From Chlorobiota bacterium (GTDB lineage Bacteria; Bacteroidota; Bacteroidia; Bacteroidales; F082): a stretch of 64,000 nucleotides of DNA. Under the pieces are notes generated by a model, which saw only the letters and a list, made by a program, of their open reading frames with translations, ran no database searches and was not told the origin of the DNA. The stretch lies in assembly GCA_013151215.1 (NCBI GenBank), contig JAADIS010000003.1, positions 19,477-83,476 on the forward strand. Reading direction: 5' to 3'. A program made the position numbers and the translations under genes. Shown here in pieces: positions 54,952 through 63,589 of the stretch (the stretch's first letter is position 1; every line of letters starts with the position of its first letter).

Positions 54952-55998
54952 TTAGTACTTGTTTATTAATGAAGCTTCGTCGCCCAGGAGAATGCCGATT
55001 ATCTTGGTTTGTTCCCTGCTGTCGAAAATTATTTTAAGTATCATTGTCAAAGGTGCCGCAATGAGCATTCCCACAGGCCCAAGGATGTATCCCCAAAACA
55101 ACAACGATATAAACACGATCAGGGGGGAAAGCCCTAAATTCCTGCCCATCAACGGCGGTTCGATAATTGATCCGATCAGTGAATTCACGACTAAATAGAC
55201 AATAGCAGTGATAACCCCCTCAAAAAAACCCAGCTGTATAAATGCAAGTATCACCGCCGGGATAGCGGCAATAATAGATCCGATGCTCGGGATGAAGTTC
55301 AGGATGAACGCCAATAATCCCCATAAAAGGGCAAAGTCAACGCCAATAATCGATAAAGCCACGTAAACGATTAGGCCCGTTGCAAAGCTTGTAATGGTCT
55401 TAATGCCAAAATATATCCTGATATTCTTTATTATCTTATCGAAACCTTTCATGGAATCCGACGAGATAATCCTCATTTTCTTGCCGAAGCTCTTCACCTC
55501 CAGCATCATGAAGATGAATATGAAAAACACGAGGAAAGGATCGCCGACTATGCTAGGAAGGCTGGCAACAAATGATTTTGAGGAGCCAATTATATCAGCA
55601 GACTGGAGAATATTCCTGATATTAAATTTATCGTCGATAAGGCCATTGCGGAACAAGAAGGAATATAGGCCATCCCAATAAGTTAATAACTTCTCCTCAT
55701 AAAAGGGCAGCTTGCCTGTAAAGCCATCCAGTGACTTCGTCAATAAGAAACCAAATAAATAGAGTATTACGAATATTATTGTTATCACGATTATAATTGC
55801 CAATATGCCCGGAATGTTTTTCTTGCGGAGCCATAAAAACGGCGAGAGCGATATTGATGTCAAAAACAAGGCTACCAACACTATGGTTACCAGGTTCGAC
55901 GCGGTTTTCAAGCCGGCCACCACAATTACCACGCATGCGGCAATTACCCAAAACCTCAGTCCTTTATAACTGCTCCATAATTTTTCGTCGAACTCCAT
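54952..55998 (-). CDS. AI-2E/PerM-family permease
   Basis: A 348-residue integral membrane protein with about 8 helices. The family signatures are visible: GLLAFILNFIPSIGSIIAAI and NSLIGSIIEPPLMGRNLGLS, with GYILGPVGMLIAAPLT near the end. Members export AI-2-like molecules or act as Na+/H+ antiporters; the substrate is not deducible. It lies 17 bases after the MscS gene. Confidence 0.92.
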   Translation of the reverse strand: MEFDEKLWSSYKGLRFWVIAACVVIVVAGLKTASNLVTIVLVALFLTSISLSPFLWLRKKNIPGILAIIIVITIIFVILYLFGFLLTKSLDGFTGKLPFYEEKLLTYWDGLYSFLFRNGLIDDKFNIRNILQSADIIGSSKSFVASLPSIVGDPFLVFFIFIFMMLEVKSFGKKMRIISSDSMKGFDKIIKNIRIYFGIKTITSFATGLIVYVALSIIGVDFALLWGLLAFILNFIPSIGSIIAAIPAVILAFIQLGFFEGVITAIVYLVVNSLIGSIIEPPLMGRNLGLSPLIVFISLLFWGYILGPVGMLIAAPLTMILKIIFDSREQTKIIGILLGDEASLINKY

Positions 55999-56015
55999 AG
56001 TATATTTATTAGATA

Positions 56016-58514
56016 TTATTCAGTTTTCGGTTTTGCTTTGTCAAGCGTGTTCTTTGCCTTTTTTTGCAATATGATGTTTTCGACCTCAGGTTCAACGGAC
56101 CTCAGGTGCAGGTCCGTTTGAGGGAACGGGATATTTATCCCGGCTTGGTTCAGGCCATCGTATATTGCAATAGTTACTTCGCTTTTTGTTGTCAGGCCAA
56201 CGTCCATGGCAGTCCATATCCGTAGCCTGAAATTCAGCGAGCTGTCGCCGAAACCGTCGAACAACACCCATGGCTCGGGGTTTTGCAATACGTTTATGTT
56301 GCCGTTGGCAGCGGTTTTAAGAATTTCCATAACCTTGTGGGGATCGCTACCGTATTCAACCCCGACATGAATGTCGCGACGTTTTCTCCTGTCGGTCAAG
56401 GTCCAGTTTATTACGTCGTTTGAAATCAAGTTGCCGTTTGGCACTATAACTTCGGATCCCTCGAAAGTCCTTATGGTGCTCGACCGCACCCCTATGGACT
56501 TCACCCTGCCGATAACCGTGTTAACCTCCACGGTATCACCAACTTGTATAGGCCGTTCAAAGGCAAGGATCAAACCTGCGATAAAATTGAAAACCACGTT
56601 TTGCAGGCCAAAGCCAATACCTATGCCCAGTGCCCCTGCCATCAAGCTGAATTGAGATATATCCACGCCCAGCGCCATAATGGAAACAACAATTCCCCAT
56701 GCAACTATGAAGTATCTCACGACCATCGAAATGGCGCCCGGGATGCCGCGCGGCAAACTGATGCGGCTAAAAACCTCTTCTTCGAGGATTATTTTTATGA
56801 ACTTGGAAATAAGGGTAGTGATCAATATTACGAGCAGGAAGCTCAAAACCGCCCCAAGCTCAATCTTGATATCGCCAAACTCCCAGCTCAACATGAAAAA
56901 ACCGCCTAACCATTTCATTAGCAGATCATAGCTCGACATCAGGTTTAATACGAACTGAACCCAAAGCAAGATGCCGAAGGCGTTTAGAAGCACCAAGATG
57001 TATTTTTCTATTATTTCCCTGTGCAGGGCTATCACATTCGATTTCAATAAATATTTCGATTTAAGGAGGATGTTGAAGGTGGCATTCAGGATAAGAAGTG
57101 CCGAAAAGATGGCTATCGAGTTGAATATAGTGTTGATAATTATATTATTGACAAAAGTAGTAAGCCCTATATAACCAAAAATATTCGCTATTAACGGAAT
57201 TAGTATAGCAACATAAAACAACTTCACAGTACCTATTGCAAGACCCAGCCATTTTGCAGGCACGCTGGAGTATAAGGGTCCCTGTTTTTTGAGCATCACC
57301 CTAAGGATCATGAAGCTTAAAACGAGCTCGCCGATAATTATCAGGCGGGTTATAGGGGCATAGGGCGGCGACAAAAGCTGCATCTGGTTTAGTAAATGCA
57401 AGCCTATCGCATAATATATCACCTTTCGGTAATCGTGGTGAATAATTTTGGGAAGCAGGAATAAGGAAAGCACCAGGCTTATTAACTGGAAGGCGTCGTC
57501 AACGATTAACTGGCGTATCGGATATAACCAGATGACAACAAAGCTTGTTAGATAAACAGCATTCAGGATGTTGTTGTCCAGTACTTTAATAGATCTTTGC
57601 AGTTTGTGGCCACCTGGCTCCAAAGCTGAATTGTTTTTCTTGAGGACGTAAAAAAAGGCAAGAAACGCCAAAAGAAGAATAAAATGCAGATAAACTTGAT
57701 TTCTGTTCGCATCATAAAAAACGTAAAATGTTTTTCCGGTTATGCTTAGCGATTGTTCGTAACTATCGATATTGGCCGAGTAAAGGAAGCTGGACTTGAA
57801 AATATTCCAAATCGCCGCGCCATCCTTGTTCAAATAATTTTTAGTCAGTTTTGTTCTTGTGTCTTTCAGCTCGTTTATCGTTGAATCGATGAACAGGGAA
57901 ATTTCCGTGATCTGGCTTTGTTTTTTGTAAATGGAAATAAGCTCTGTGTCCAATTGATTTCTCAAATGATTCAGTTGAGTCAGTATTTCCCTGATGCTCA
58001 GTAATATTTCCTTTGGCGGCTTTTGGTTTTTTGCATCCTTGAGCGTCAGGCTCCATATAATTGCCCTCTTCTCTATCAGCAATTTGGTCTCATTTAAGAG
58101 AGTGGTTCGCTTACTGATGATGTCCTGCCATTCGCCAAGCTTCGACTTATAGTTTTTCCATTGCTGGATCGCGTCCTCCAAAACCCTTGTGTTCGGTTCC
58201 ATGTCGCTGTCGAATATCTTCTTTTTTTCGGCGGTCAGCCTTTCGGTGGCCAGCTGGTAAACGGAATCGGTATGTAGAAGGTCTTCGTCAGGCTCGATGT
58301 CGTCCAGTGTCTGTTTAAGCAGCTGGATAGTGCCTTCAAGGCTGGAATTAACTTCCGGCAACCTAATGCCCCTTAGGACAGTGGTGTCGCCATCGTTTAT
58401 GAAGGTTTTGCTGCTGATTTCCTGCTGGGCAAAGCCGCCAATCGATAAAACGAGCAGCAATTCCAGGACAATAATAATTCTTGCCGATCTAATATTTAAA
58501 TATCCAGGCATCAT
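56016..58514 (-). CDS. Large MscS-family mechanosensitive channel
   Basis: An 832-residue channel. A signal sequence (IIIVLELLLVLSIGGFAQ) leads to a periplasmic coiled-coil domain (about 30-240), then many helices and the conserved MscS core: GALGIGIGFGLQNVVFNFIA pore helix, FERPIQVGDTVEV, IRTFEGSEVIVPNGNLISND and a C-terminal cytoplasmic domain. It resembles E. coli MscK/YbiO in size and should release solutes on hypo-osmotic shock. Its start overlaps the upstream CAP-SPOR gene by 26 bases. Confidence 0.95.
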   Translation of the reverse strand: MMPGYLNIRSARIIIVLELLLVLSIGGFAQQEISSKTFINDGDTTVLRGIRLPEVNSSLEGTIQLLKQTLDDIEPDEDLLHTDSVYQLATERLTAEKKKIFDSDMEPNTRVLEDAIQQWKNYKSKLGEWQDIISKRTTLLNETKLLIEKRAIIWSLTLKDAKNQKPPKEILLSIREILTQLNHLRNQLDTELISIYKKQSQITEISLFIDSTINELKDTRTKLTKNYLNKDGAAIWNIFKSSFLYSANIDSYEQSLSITGKTFYVFYDANRNQVYLHFILLLAFLAFFYVLKKNNSALEPGGHKLQRSIKVLDNNILNAVYLTSFVVIWLYPIRQLIVDDAFQLISLVLSLFLLPKIIHHDYRKVIYYAIGLHLLNQMQLLSPPYAPITRLIIIGELVLSFMILRVMLKKQGPLYSSVPAKWLGLAIGTVKLFYVAILIPLIANIFGYIGLTTFVNNIIINTIFNSIAIFSALLILNATFNILLKSKYLLKSNVIALHREIIEKYILVLLNAFGILLWVQFVLNLMSSYDLLMKWLGGFFMLSWEFGDIKIELGAVLSFLLVILITTLISKFIKIILEEEVFSRISLPRGIPGAISMVVRYFIVAWGIVVSIMALGVDISQFSLMAGALGIGIGFGLQNVVFNFIAGLILAFERPIQVGDTVEVNTVIGRVKSIGVRSSTIRTFEGSEVIVPNGNLISNDVINWTLTDRRKRRDIHVGVEYGSDPHKVMEILKTAANGNINVLQNPEPWVLFDGFGDSSLNFRLRIWTAMDVGLTTKSEVTIAIYDGLNQAGINIPFPQTDLHLRSVEPEVENIILQKKAKNTLDKAKPKTE

Positions 58515-59334
58515 TATAAGTATATGGTAAATTTTGTTTAACGTACATCGCCTCTTTCAAGCTGTCCAGCTTTTTTATGTATAACCTGAGGTTGTTCCCC
58601 GTCTTCAATATGCCGGCTTCGTCAAAGCCATTGTGCTTTAAGCGCTTCAAGCCTTCCTTGGCATCTTTAGCCGATTGAAAACTTGAGACTATAATATAAA
58701 AACTTGAAGTTTTTTCATTCTTTTCTATAGGTGTAAGCTGTTCGTTACTAGAACAAATGCTTGCTTCCCCGGCTTTGTCTGCCTTTTGGGCGAACCAAAT
58801 TGAAATATAGTTTCGGCTCATCGACGCGCCCATGCTTATCCATTTCTTTTGTTTGTATCTGCCATTGGCAAGTAGCATGTCGCGCGCGGGTTTCGACGAG
58901 ATAATAAACTGAATTACAGTATCAACATTAAAAGAATCCTCGAAATACAGGGCTAGCTCATATCCTCTGTAAGTAAATGACGTGAGCTCCTTTGGCTTGT
59001 CCCATATACAGTCGGGCTCAGGTACGTATTTGTTGTAGCAGCACGATGTCCAGCTGCCGTTGTCGGACCAGCTTGATAAATTGCAAATGCTCGTGTCCGG
59101 GTGGTTTTCCTGTAAGTCGTTGGCGTGCAGGCTTGCCACATAGTTTAGCGATATGGAGTTGCTGATTGTCTTTTCCCCGTTCTCGGCCCTGAACAAATTA
59201 ATTCTCCCCATCAGTCGTTCCTCCTGGCCGCTGATGCAAAAACCATCGGGAATACTGCTTTTTCGCTGCCCAAAAACGTTAACTTGAAGTAGTAGCACAA
59301 AAAATAGAAATGAGTATAGTTTATTATTTTTCAA
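58489..59334 (-). CDS. CAP/SCP-like protein with C-terminal SPOR domain
   Basis: A 281-residue exported protein (signal YSFLFFVLLLQVNVFGQ). Residues 35-190 resemble the CAP (SCP/PR1) fold: RINLFRAENGEKTI, YVASLHANDLQENHPD and the Cys pair in WTSCCYN, then YISIWFAQ. A SPOR domain at about 210-281 (SFYIIVSSFQSAKDAKEGLK, YVKQNLPYTYNDAWIFKY) would bind denuded septal glycan. The combination suggests a secreted protein acting at the cell wall. The CAP catalytic role is unclear. Confidence 0.78.
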   Translation of the reverse strand: MKNNKLYSFLFFVLLLQVNVFGQRKSSIPDGFCISGQEERLMGRINLFRAENGEKTISNSISLNYVASLHANDLQENHPDTSICNLSSWSDNGSWTSCCYNKYVPEPDCIWDKPKELTSFTYRGYELALYFEDSFNVDTVIQFIISSKPARDMLLANGRYKQKKWISMGASMSRNYISIWFAQKADKAGEASICSSNEQLTPIEKNEKTSSFYIIVSSFQSAKDAKEGLKRLKHNGFDEAGILKTGNNLRLYIKKLDSLKEAMYVKQNLPYTYNDAWIFKY

Positions 59335-59353
59335 TGTTTTTTTTGTAAAATTA

Positions 59354-60184
59354 CTAATTCCATTTAAAACCTCTTAAATCGTTATCCATTATAGATTGGA
59401 ACTTATCAAGAATCTTCAAAAATAATTTATTATTTGGAACGAAATCAAAAGGGCCGATTCTGTTTATCGGCAGTATTTTTATCGATGTCCCGCTTAAAAA
59501 GGCAGCATCGAATTTATTTATTTCTTTTAAGTGTATTTCCTTTTTGATTAGCTTTATTCCTTCGGCTTCGCAGATGCCCATAATTTTTTGCCTGCTTACG
59601 CCTTCCAGCACATCAGCGTCAAAACTTGTATAAATAGTATTTCCCCCAATAAAAAACAAGTTGCTGCGACTGCCCTCTAAGAGTTTTTCATCTTCGTCCA
59701 TCAAGATAATCTCGTAGGCCCCCAGTTTATTTAACTGTGCCTGAACGCGCTTGCGAAGAACGCTATCGGAGTTTTTGGAATTGGGGTTTTCTCTTTTGCC
59801 GAGAACAAGGTCGCAGGCGATACCATTTTCCCTGTCTTGTTCCGATGGATACAAATAAGGCGATGCCCACATATAAAAATCTTGCTCATTATCAAGGCCC
59901 CAAGTCAAAACCCATTTGACGTTTCCGTTTTTAAGACCATTTAGGTCGATAAGGACTTTAAGGTTTTTGATAATCCGTGACTTGCTGATGTTATGGTTTA
60001 AGTTACAGATATATAGGGAGTTGAAAAACCTGTTTATATGCTCGTCGAGAAACAGCGGGATGCCGTCGATTACCCGTATCACTTCGTAAATACTTTTTCG
60101 GTCGGGCAATTCAACAATCGAAAAGTCGCAACAGTCCTTAATGTCGTTGTTCCTGATGAAATAGGATAATAAACAGGATTCCAT
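59354..60184 (-). CDS. Class IV aminotransferase (PLP-dependent)
   Basis: A 276-residue fold type IV enzyme (branched-chain aminotransferase, D-amino acid aminotransferase or aminodeoxychorismate lyase). The PLP lysine is probably Lys137 in NPNSKNSDS, followed by YEIILMDEDEKLLEGSRSN with the EGSxSN motif, and GVSRQKIMGICEAEGI. I cannot choose between reactions. It overlaps the DUF2007 stop by one base (TAATG) and precedes the CAP-SPOR gene by 19 bases. Confidence 0.9.
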   Translation of the reverse strand: MESCLLSYFIRNNDIKDCCDFSIVELPDRKSIYEVIRVIDGIPLFLDEHINRFFNSLYICNLNHNISKSRIIKNLKVLIDLNGLKNGNVKWVLTWGLDNEQDFYMWASPYLYPSEQDRENGIACDLVLGKRENPNSKNSDSVLRKRVQAQLNKLGAYEIILMDEDEKLLEGSRSNLFFIGGNTIYTSFDADVLEGVSRQKIMGICEAEGIKLIKKEIHLKEINKFDAAFLSGTSIKILPINRIGPFDFVPNNKLFLKILDKFQSIMDNDLRGFKWN

Positions 60185-60429
60185 TAGCTGCTTTTTTCGT
60201 CCCTTTGGCTGAAATATTCTTTTAGCAATGCGCTGGCTGCATCAAAAAATTCCTCCTCCACGGAAACCTGCATGCTATCTCCCGGCAGCCCGTCGGCCCA
60301 GCCGGCCTGTACGCTCGATTGAAAAGCATCTTTGGCAATGCATCCTATATTGTTTTCCTTTAATAGTTCTTTGATAAACAGACCTTCGACCTTCGAGCCC
60401 GTAAACACTAGCTTAATTCCATCAGCCAT
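60184..60429 (-). CDS. DUF2007 family protein
   Basis: An 81-residue protein with the DUF2007 fold: LVFTGSKVEGLFIKELLKEN and VSVEEEFFDAASALLKEY. The family is annotated as putative signal-transducing protein, without proven function. It probably heads the operon that continues into the class IV aminotransferase and envelope genes. Confidence 0.82.
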   Translation of the reverse strand: MADGIKLVFTGSKVEGLFIKELLKENNIGCIAKDAFQSSVQAGWADGLPGDSMQVSVEEEFFDAASALLKEYFSQRDEKSS

Positions 60430-60481
60430 AATAATCGAGTATTAAATTTTGTATAAAGATAACGAAATTGCCGTAACAAAG

Positions 60482-61393
60482 TTAAAGTTTTTTGGCATTT
60501 AACCTGATTAGCGCAAAAACCATTACTGCGGCACTAATTAATTGTGTGTACGACAGAATGCTGTCGTTAATGAAGTAGTCGAAAATAATCGCTGAGATAG
60601 GGAACAGCAGTTCGCTCATGGTGGCAACTATCGCCTTGACCCTCCTAAGTCCGTAGTAATAAATGAATATGGCCCCCGAGCCCGTGCTTATGCCGATAAT
60701 TGCAAAAAACGCCCAGTTTGTGGGCGATGTTTTATAAAACTCTGAATAGTAGCCGCCAATTACTATGAACATCAACATGAAGATGGTCGTGAACATATAT
60801 CTGAAGAAAGTGGCAGTTACAAAATTGTGGTTGAGCAGGATTTTTTTCGAAAACACCGTGGAGCTACCGAATGAAAATGCGGCAAGCAATGCATAAAGTG
60901 CTGCCTCAATGGTTCTTGAGCCTGAGTCCAGCTTGGGTAAACTTAGACCGAAAGTCAGGAAATAACTTGCGACGATTGCAACTCCTGCCCATAAACCGAA
61001 TCCTTTCCTGATCTTTTCCTTTAAAAGTATCCGTGCGAGGATAATGGCGAAGATAGGCTGGAGCTTCTGTAGTAAAACAACAACCGACAATTGCTGGAAA
61101 TTAACCAGGAACAAGGCTTTTACGATAGCCATAGTGCCTATGCCGCCACCGAACAGCGCCACCATGGCAAAAGTTAAATAATCCTGTCGCACAAAGGTTT
61201 TCATCTGCTTGTATTGCTTGAACAAGAATAAGTTCATCACCAGGAAGGGTAGGAGGTGAAGCATAAAAACAACATACGAGACGTTCAGGTTGAACAGGCG
61301 CGGTGTCAACACTACCCCGTCGAAGCCCCATAATATGGCCGAGATGCTTATGGCAACAGTGCCTTTTATAATTTGACTTTGCTTAATACCCAT
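60482..61393 (-). CDS. EamA/DMT-family transporter
   Basis: A 303-residue inner-membrane protein with two EamA repeats and about 10 helices: AISISAILWGFDGVVL at the start and FGSSTVFSKKILLNHNFVTA in the second half. DMT transporters export metabolites such as amino acids; the substrate is unknown. It has its own TACTTTTG promoter. Confidence 0.93.
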   Translation of the reverse strand: MGIKQSQIIKGTVAISISAILWGFDGVVLTPRLFNLNVSYVVFMLHLLPFLVMNLFLFKQYKQMKTFVRQDYLTFAMVALFGGGIGTMAIVKALFLVNFQQLSVVVLLQKLQPIFAIILARILLKEKIRKGFGLWAGVAIVASYFLTFGLSLPKLDSGSRTIEAALYALLAAFSFGSSTVFSKKILLNHNFVTATFFRYMFTTIFMLMFIVIGGYYSEFYKTSPTNWAFFAIIGISTGSGAIFIYYYGLRRVKAIVATMSELLFPISAIIFDYFINDSILSYTQLISAAVMVFALIRLNAKKL

Positions 61394-61409
61394 CTTTGAA
61401 AATTGGCTG

Positions 61410-61417
61410 CAAAAGTA
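61410..61417 (-). promoter_or_regulatory. -7 element of the EamA transporter gene
   Basis: The minus strand reads TACTTTTG and continues GCAGCCAATTTT, identical over 20 bases to the sequence at the thrS promoter. The start codon lies 16 bases after the element. Confidence 0.65.
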
Positions 61418-61556
61418 GGGATTTTTATGGCATAGGCTGTAAATTTAATTTGCTATAACAGGGCAAGCTTACACTTTGTTGCCTAATAGTTTTGAACAAT
61501 TCCTGTGATTAGTTATTATTATTGAAAGTAGTTACTGTTTCAACAGGAATTAAACT

Positions 61557-61564
61557 TATTTTTG
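61557..61564 (+). promoter_or_regulatory. -7 element of the SDR gene
   Basis: TATTTTTG fits TAnnTTTG and lies 18 bases before the ATG at 61583. It rules out the TTG start at 61562 given in the track. No TTG is seen at -33. Confidence 0.45.
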
Positions 61565-61582
61565 GTTTTTAAAATATTTGTC

Positions 61583-62359
61583 ATGAATTTAAAAATAGAA
61601 GATAAGCTATTTGTGGTCGGCGGGGCAGGAGCCGGTTTCGGAAGGGCGATTGCCACGGCTTTGGCACAAGAAGGAGCTAAGGTTATAGCCGTTAGCAGGA
61701 CTGGGGGTAAACTTCAGTCCTTACGATCTGAAAAGCCTGATAGCATACTGGCTTTGACAGGCGATATTACAAAGGTAGAAGTTCAGGGCCGCATCTTGGA
61801 ATTGATAGGCAACGATAAATTATCGGGCGTATTGGTGAATGCCGGAGGCCCGCCGGCAGGCGGTTTTTTCGACCTGGATATGGACGACTGGGAAAATGCC
61901 TGGAAAACTGTCGTTAGGTGGAAAATCTCTTTTGTGAAAAAGCTGCTCCCCTTGTTTTTAAAGAACAATTACGGTAGAATCGTCTTTGTTGAGAGCGTTT
62001 CGGTAAAGCAGCAGGTGCCTAACCTAATACTGAGCAACGCCCTTCGCCCGGCAATAGTCGGGATGGCAAAAACCCTCTCCCGCGAAGTGGCGGGCAAGGG
62101 AATAAACATAAATGTGCTTGCTCCCGGCTATCACGAAACATCTGCCATGAAAAGGCTTTATAAAAATACCGCAAAAAACATGAATATCAGCGAGGAAGAA
62201 GCTAAACTCATCTTTGAGAAGAATTTGCCCGTCAAACCGATGGGAAGGCCTGAAGAAATGGCGAGCCTTGCTCTTTGGCTGCTGTCGCCGCTTTCGCGTT
62301 ATGTTACCGGGCAAACAATTTCGCATGATGGCGGACTTGTTGAAGGATTATTTGGCTGA
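61583..62359 (+). CDS. Short-chain dehydrogenase/reductase, non-canonical active site
   Basis: A 258-residue Rossmann protein from ATG 61583 (MNLKIEDKLFVVGGAG). The nucleotide-binding loop is GGAGAGFGRA rather than TGxxxGIG. NAGGPPAGGF fills the NAG position. The catalytic Tyr-x-x-x-Lys is not found; the aligned segment reads ILSNALRPAIVGMAKTL (Ser and Arg in those places). The C-terminal GQTISHDGG is normal. It matches a known SDR subgroup that lacks the standard tetrad, so it may be a reductase with another mechanism or a binding protein. Confidence 0.85.
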   Translation: MNLKIEDKLFVVGGAGAGFGRAIATALAQEGAKVIAVSRTGGKLQSLRSEKPDSILALTGDITKVEVQGRILELIGNDKLSGVLVNAGGPPAGGFFDLDMDDWENAWKTVVRWKISFVKKLLPLFLKNNYGRIVFVESVSVKQQVPNLILSNALRPAIVGMAKTLSREVAGKGININVLAPGYHETSAMKRLYKNTAKNMNISEEEAKLIFEKNLPVKPMGRPEEMASLALWLLSPLSRYVTGQTISHDGGLVEGLFG

Positions 62360-62368
62360 TTTCCTTTA

Positions 62369-62423
62369 TTTTGCTTTTTTTGAACACCGAACACCGGTCA
62401 ACGATTTGAGATTTTGGAAGTTT
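62369..62423 (+). repeat. 55-bp direct repeat, copy 1
   Basis: ttttgctttttttgaacacc and on to ggaagttt. It differs from the copy at 62500-62554 at one base. The end contains a 16-bp unit tttgagattttggaag that is repeated in tandem (62405-62436). Confidence 0.85.
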
Positions 62424-62456
62424 GAGATTTTGGAAGTGGTTTTCATATCCCATGTA

Positions 62457-62498
62457 AATTTCATAATTCATAATTCATAATTCGTAATTCATCATTCG
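62457..62498 (+). repeat. Short tandem repeats of an 8-9-base unit
   Basis: About five imperfect copies of cataattca/cgtaattca/catcattcg lie between the two 55-bp repeats. This type of low-complexity intergenic sequence is common in Bacteroidota genomes. Confidence 0.65.
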
Positions 62499-62499
62499 A

Positions 62500-62554
62500 T
62501 TTTGCTTTTTTTGAACACCGAACACCGATCAACGATTTGAGATTTTGGAAGTTT
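62500..62554 (+). repeat. 55-bp direct repeat, copy 2
   Basis: Same unit as 62369-62423, one mismatch (gaacaccgatcaac for gaacaccggtcaac). It lies immediately before a broken HTH gene. Confidence 0.85.
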
Positions 62555-62577
62555 TGTTCTTTGTCCTATATAGACTT

Positions 62578-62712
62578 CTCGCCCCGATTGATTATATTAA
62601 TCGAAAAGTATACCAGTATTTCATTTCAAAAGTCCCCTATTATTAGGTTAGGGGCAGGATATTCTTCAAAAAGCAGGAAATTGATGAGTGGGTTGAAAAA
62701 ACAAGACATTAG
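62578..62712 (+). pseudogene. Remnant of an excisionase-family HTH gene with an in-frame stop
   Basis: Reading from 62578 gives LAPIDYINRKVYQYFISKVP, then YY, TAG at 62644-62646, then VRGRIFFKKQEIDEWVEKTR and H before TAG at 62710. The second part is the typical C-terminal wing of MerR/excisionase-type HTH_17 proteins (RIFFKKxEIDEWV). The first part is the preceding recognition helix. The internal stop replaces an expected Lys (PYYK). No start codon was found. It is a leftover of a mobile or prophage-like element. Confidence 0.65.
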
Positions 62713-62753
62713 TCGGGAAGCGAATATTTGAACGAATACTTAAAACTAAAGCG

Positions 62754-62897
62754 ATGGAGGAAAAAGTACTAAAGGAGTTTAAGCAGAATCGACAATTGCT
62801 CTCTGAAATGCTTGGGACATCAGATATGCCAACCAAAGAGAAATTCTCAAAGATGGCAATAGCGAAACCGGCCAAAGAGTACCATAAAATGCCTTAA
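62754..62897 (+). CDS. Small ORF of unknown function, possibly part of the same remnant
   Basis: A 47-residue frame from ATG 62754: MEEKVLKEFKQNRQLLSEML, ending AKEYHKMP. It is too short for the track. The frame is open upstream, and a further open stretch in another frame (PKLKKYCKDWSFKFNYTND, about 62900-63045) follows. It may be a frameshifted fragment of a larger gene. I do not recognise it. Confidence 0.35.
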   Translation: MEEKVLKEFKQNRQLLSEMLGTSDMPTKEKFSKMAIAKPAKEYHKMP

Positions 62898-63192
62898 TCC
62901 TAAGTTAAAGAAGTATTGTAAAGATTGGAGTTTTAAGTTTAATTATACGAATGATGCTTTGAAGAAGGTTAAGGATATAAAGCAAGGGACAACAGGCAGT
63001 ATCAAATTTGTAATCATTTACTTTTACCCAATAACTAAGCGTTAATTTACTTCCCGTAAATAGATATATTCCCATAATAGGATATATGCGAACGTCTAGT
63101 TGTTACATATTGACCATGTATTCAGCATGTTAGGCGTTTGGCATTCGTTTTGAAATGTGTTGTACAAATCATTAATTATGTACTACAACACT

Positions 63193-63570
63193 ATGCATAA
63201 AAGACAATTTAAACCATTATTTGGGCTTTCCATATTATTATTCGCTTTTATTATCTCACTTGCATCCTGTCGAAAGGAAAGAGTTAATAATTTACCTATT
63301 GTTGAGCCTTTAAGTATAGATGAGGTTTTGTATGATCCCGATTTCAATTGGAGTTCAACAAAAGTTGTTGACCTTAAGATTAATGGAATTGAACGGGAGG
63401 TTGTTAATATAACGTCTCTTGATGGGCAGCGAAGATATCATAGAGGCTTATTTTTAGGAGATGGCAATGATTATAATGTTAAAATAAGTTTGCCTAATAC
63501 TGTTAAACAGTTAATGATAAATCAAGATACAGTGTCTGTAAGTTCTCCAATAATTCATACTATTTCCTAA
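63193..63570 (+). CDS. Small lipoprotein of unknown function
   Basis: The track starts at 63157, but the ATG at 63193 (MHKRQFKPLFGLSILLFAFI) places a signal sequence with lipobox IISLASC correctly. The mature part is about 100 residues (EPLSIDEVLYDPDFNWSSTK). It is AT-rich compared with the housekeeping genes. It lies 19 bases before the LRR gene and is probably cotranscribed with it. No family is recognised. Confidence 0.65.
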   Translation: MHKRQFKPLFGLSILLFAFIISLASCRKERVNNLPIVEPLSIDEVLYDPDFNWSSTKVVDLKINGIEREVVNITSLDGQRRYHRGLFLGDGNDYNVKISLPNTVKQLMINQDTVSVSSPIIHTIS

Positions 63571-63589
63571 TTACCAAAAATAACTAGTG

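Noticed and set aside
62369-62554. CRISPR-like repeat pair
   Set aside because: Only two copies, 55 bp, with low-complexity sequence between them and no cas genes.
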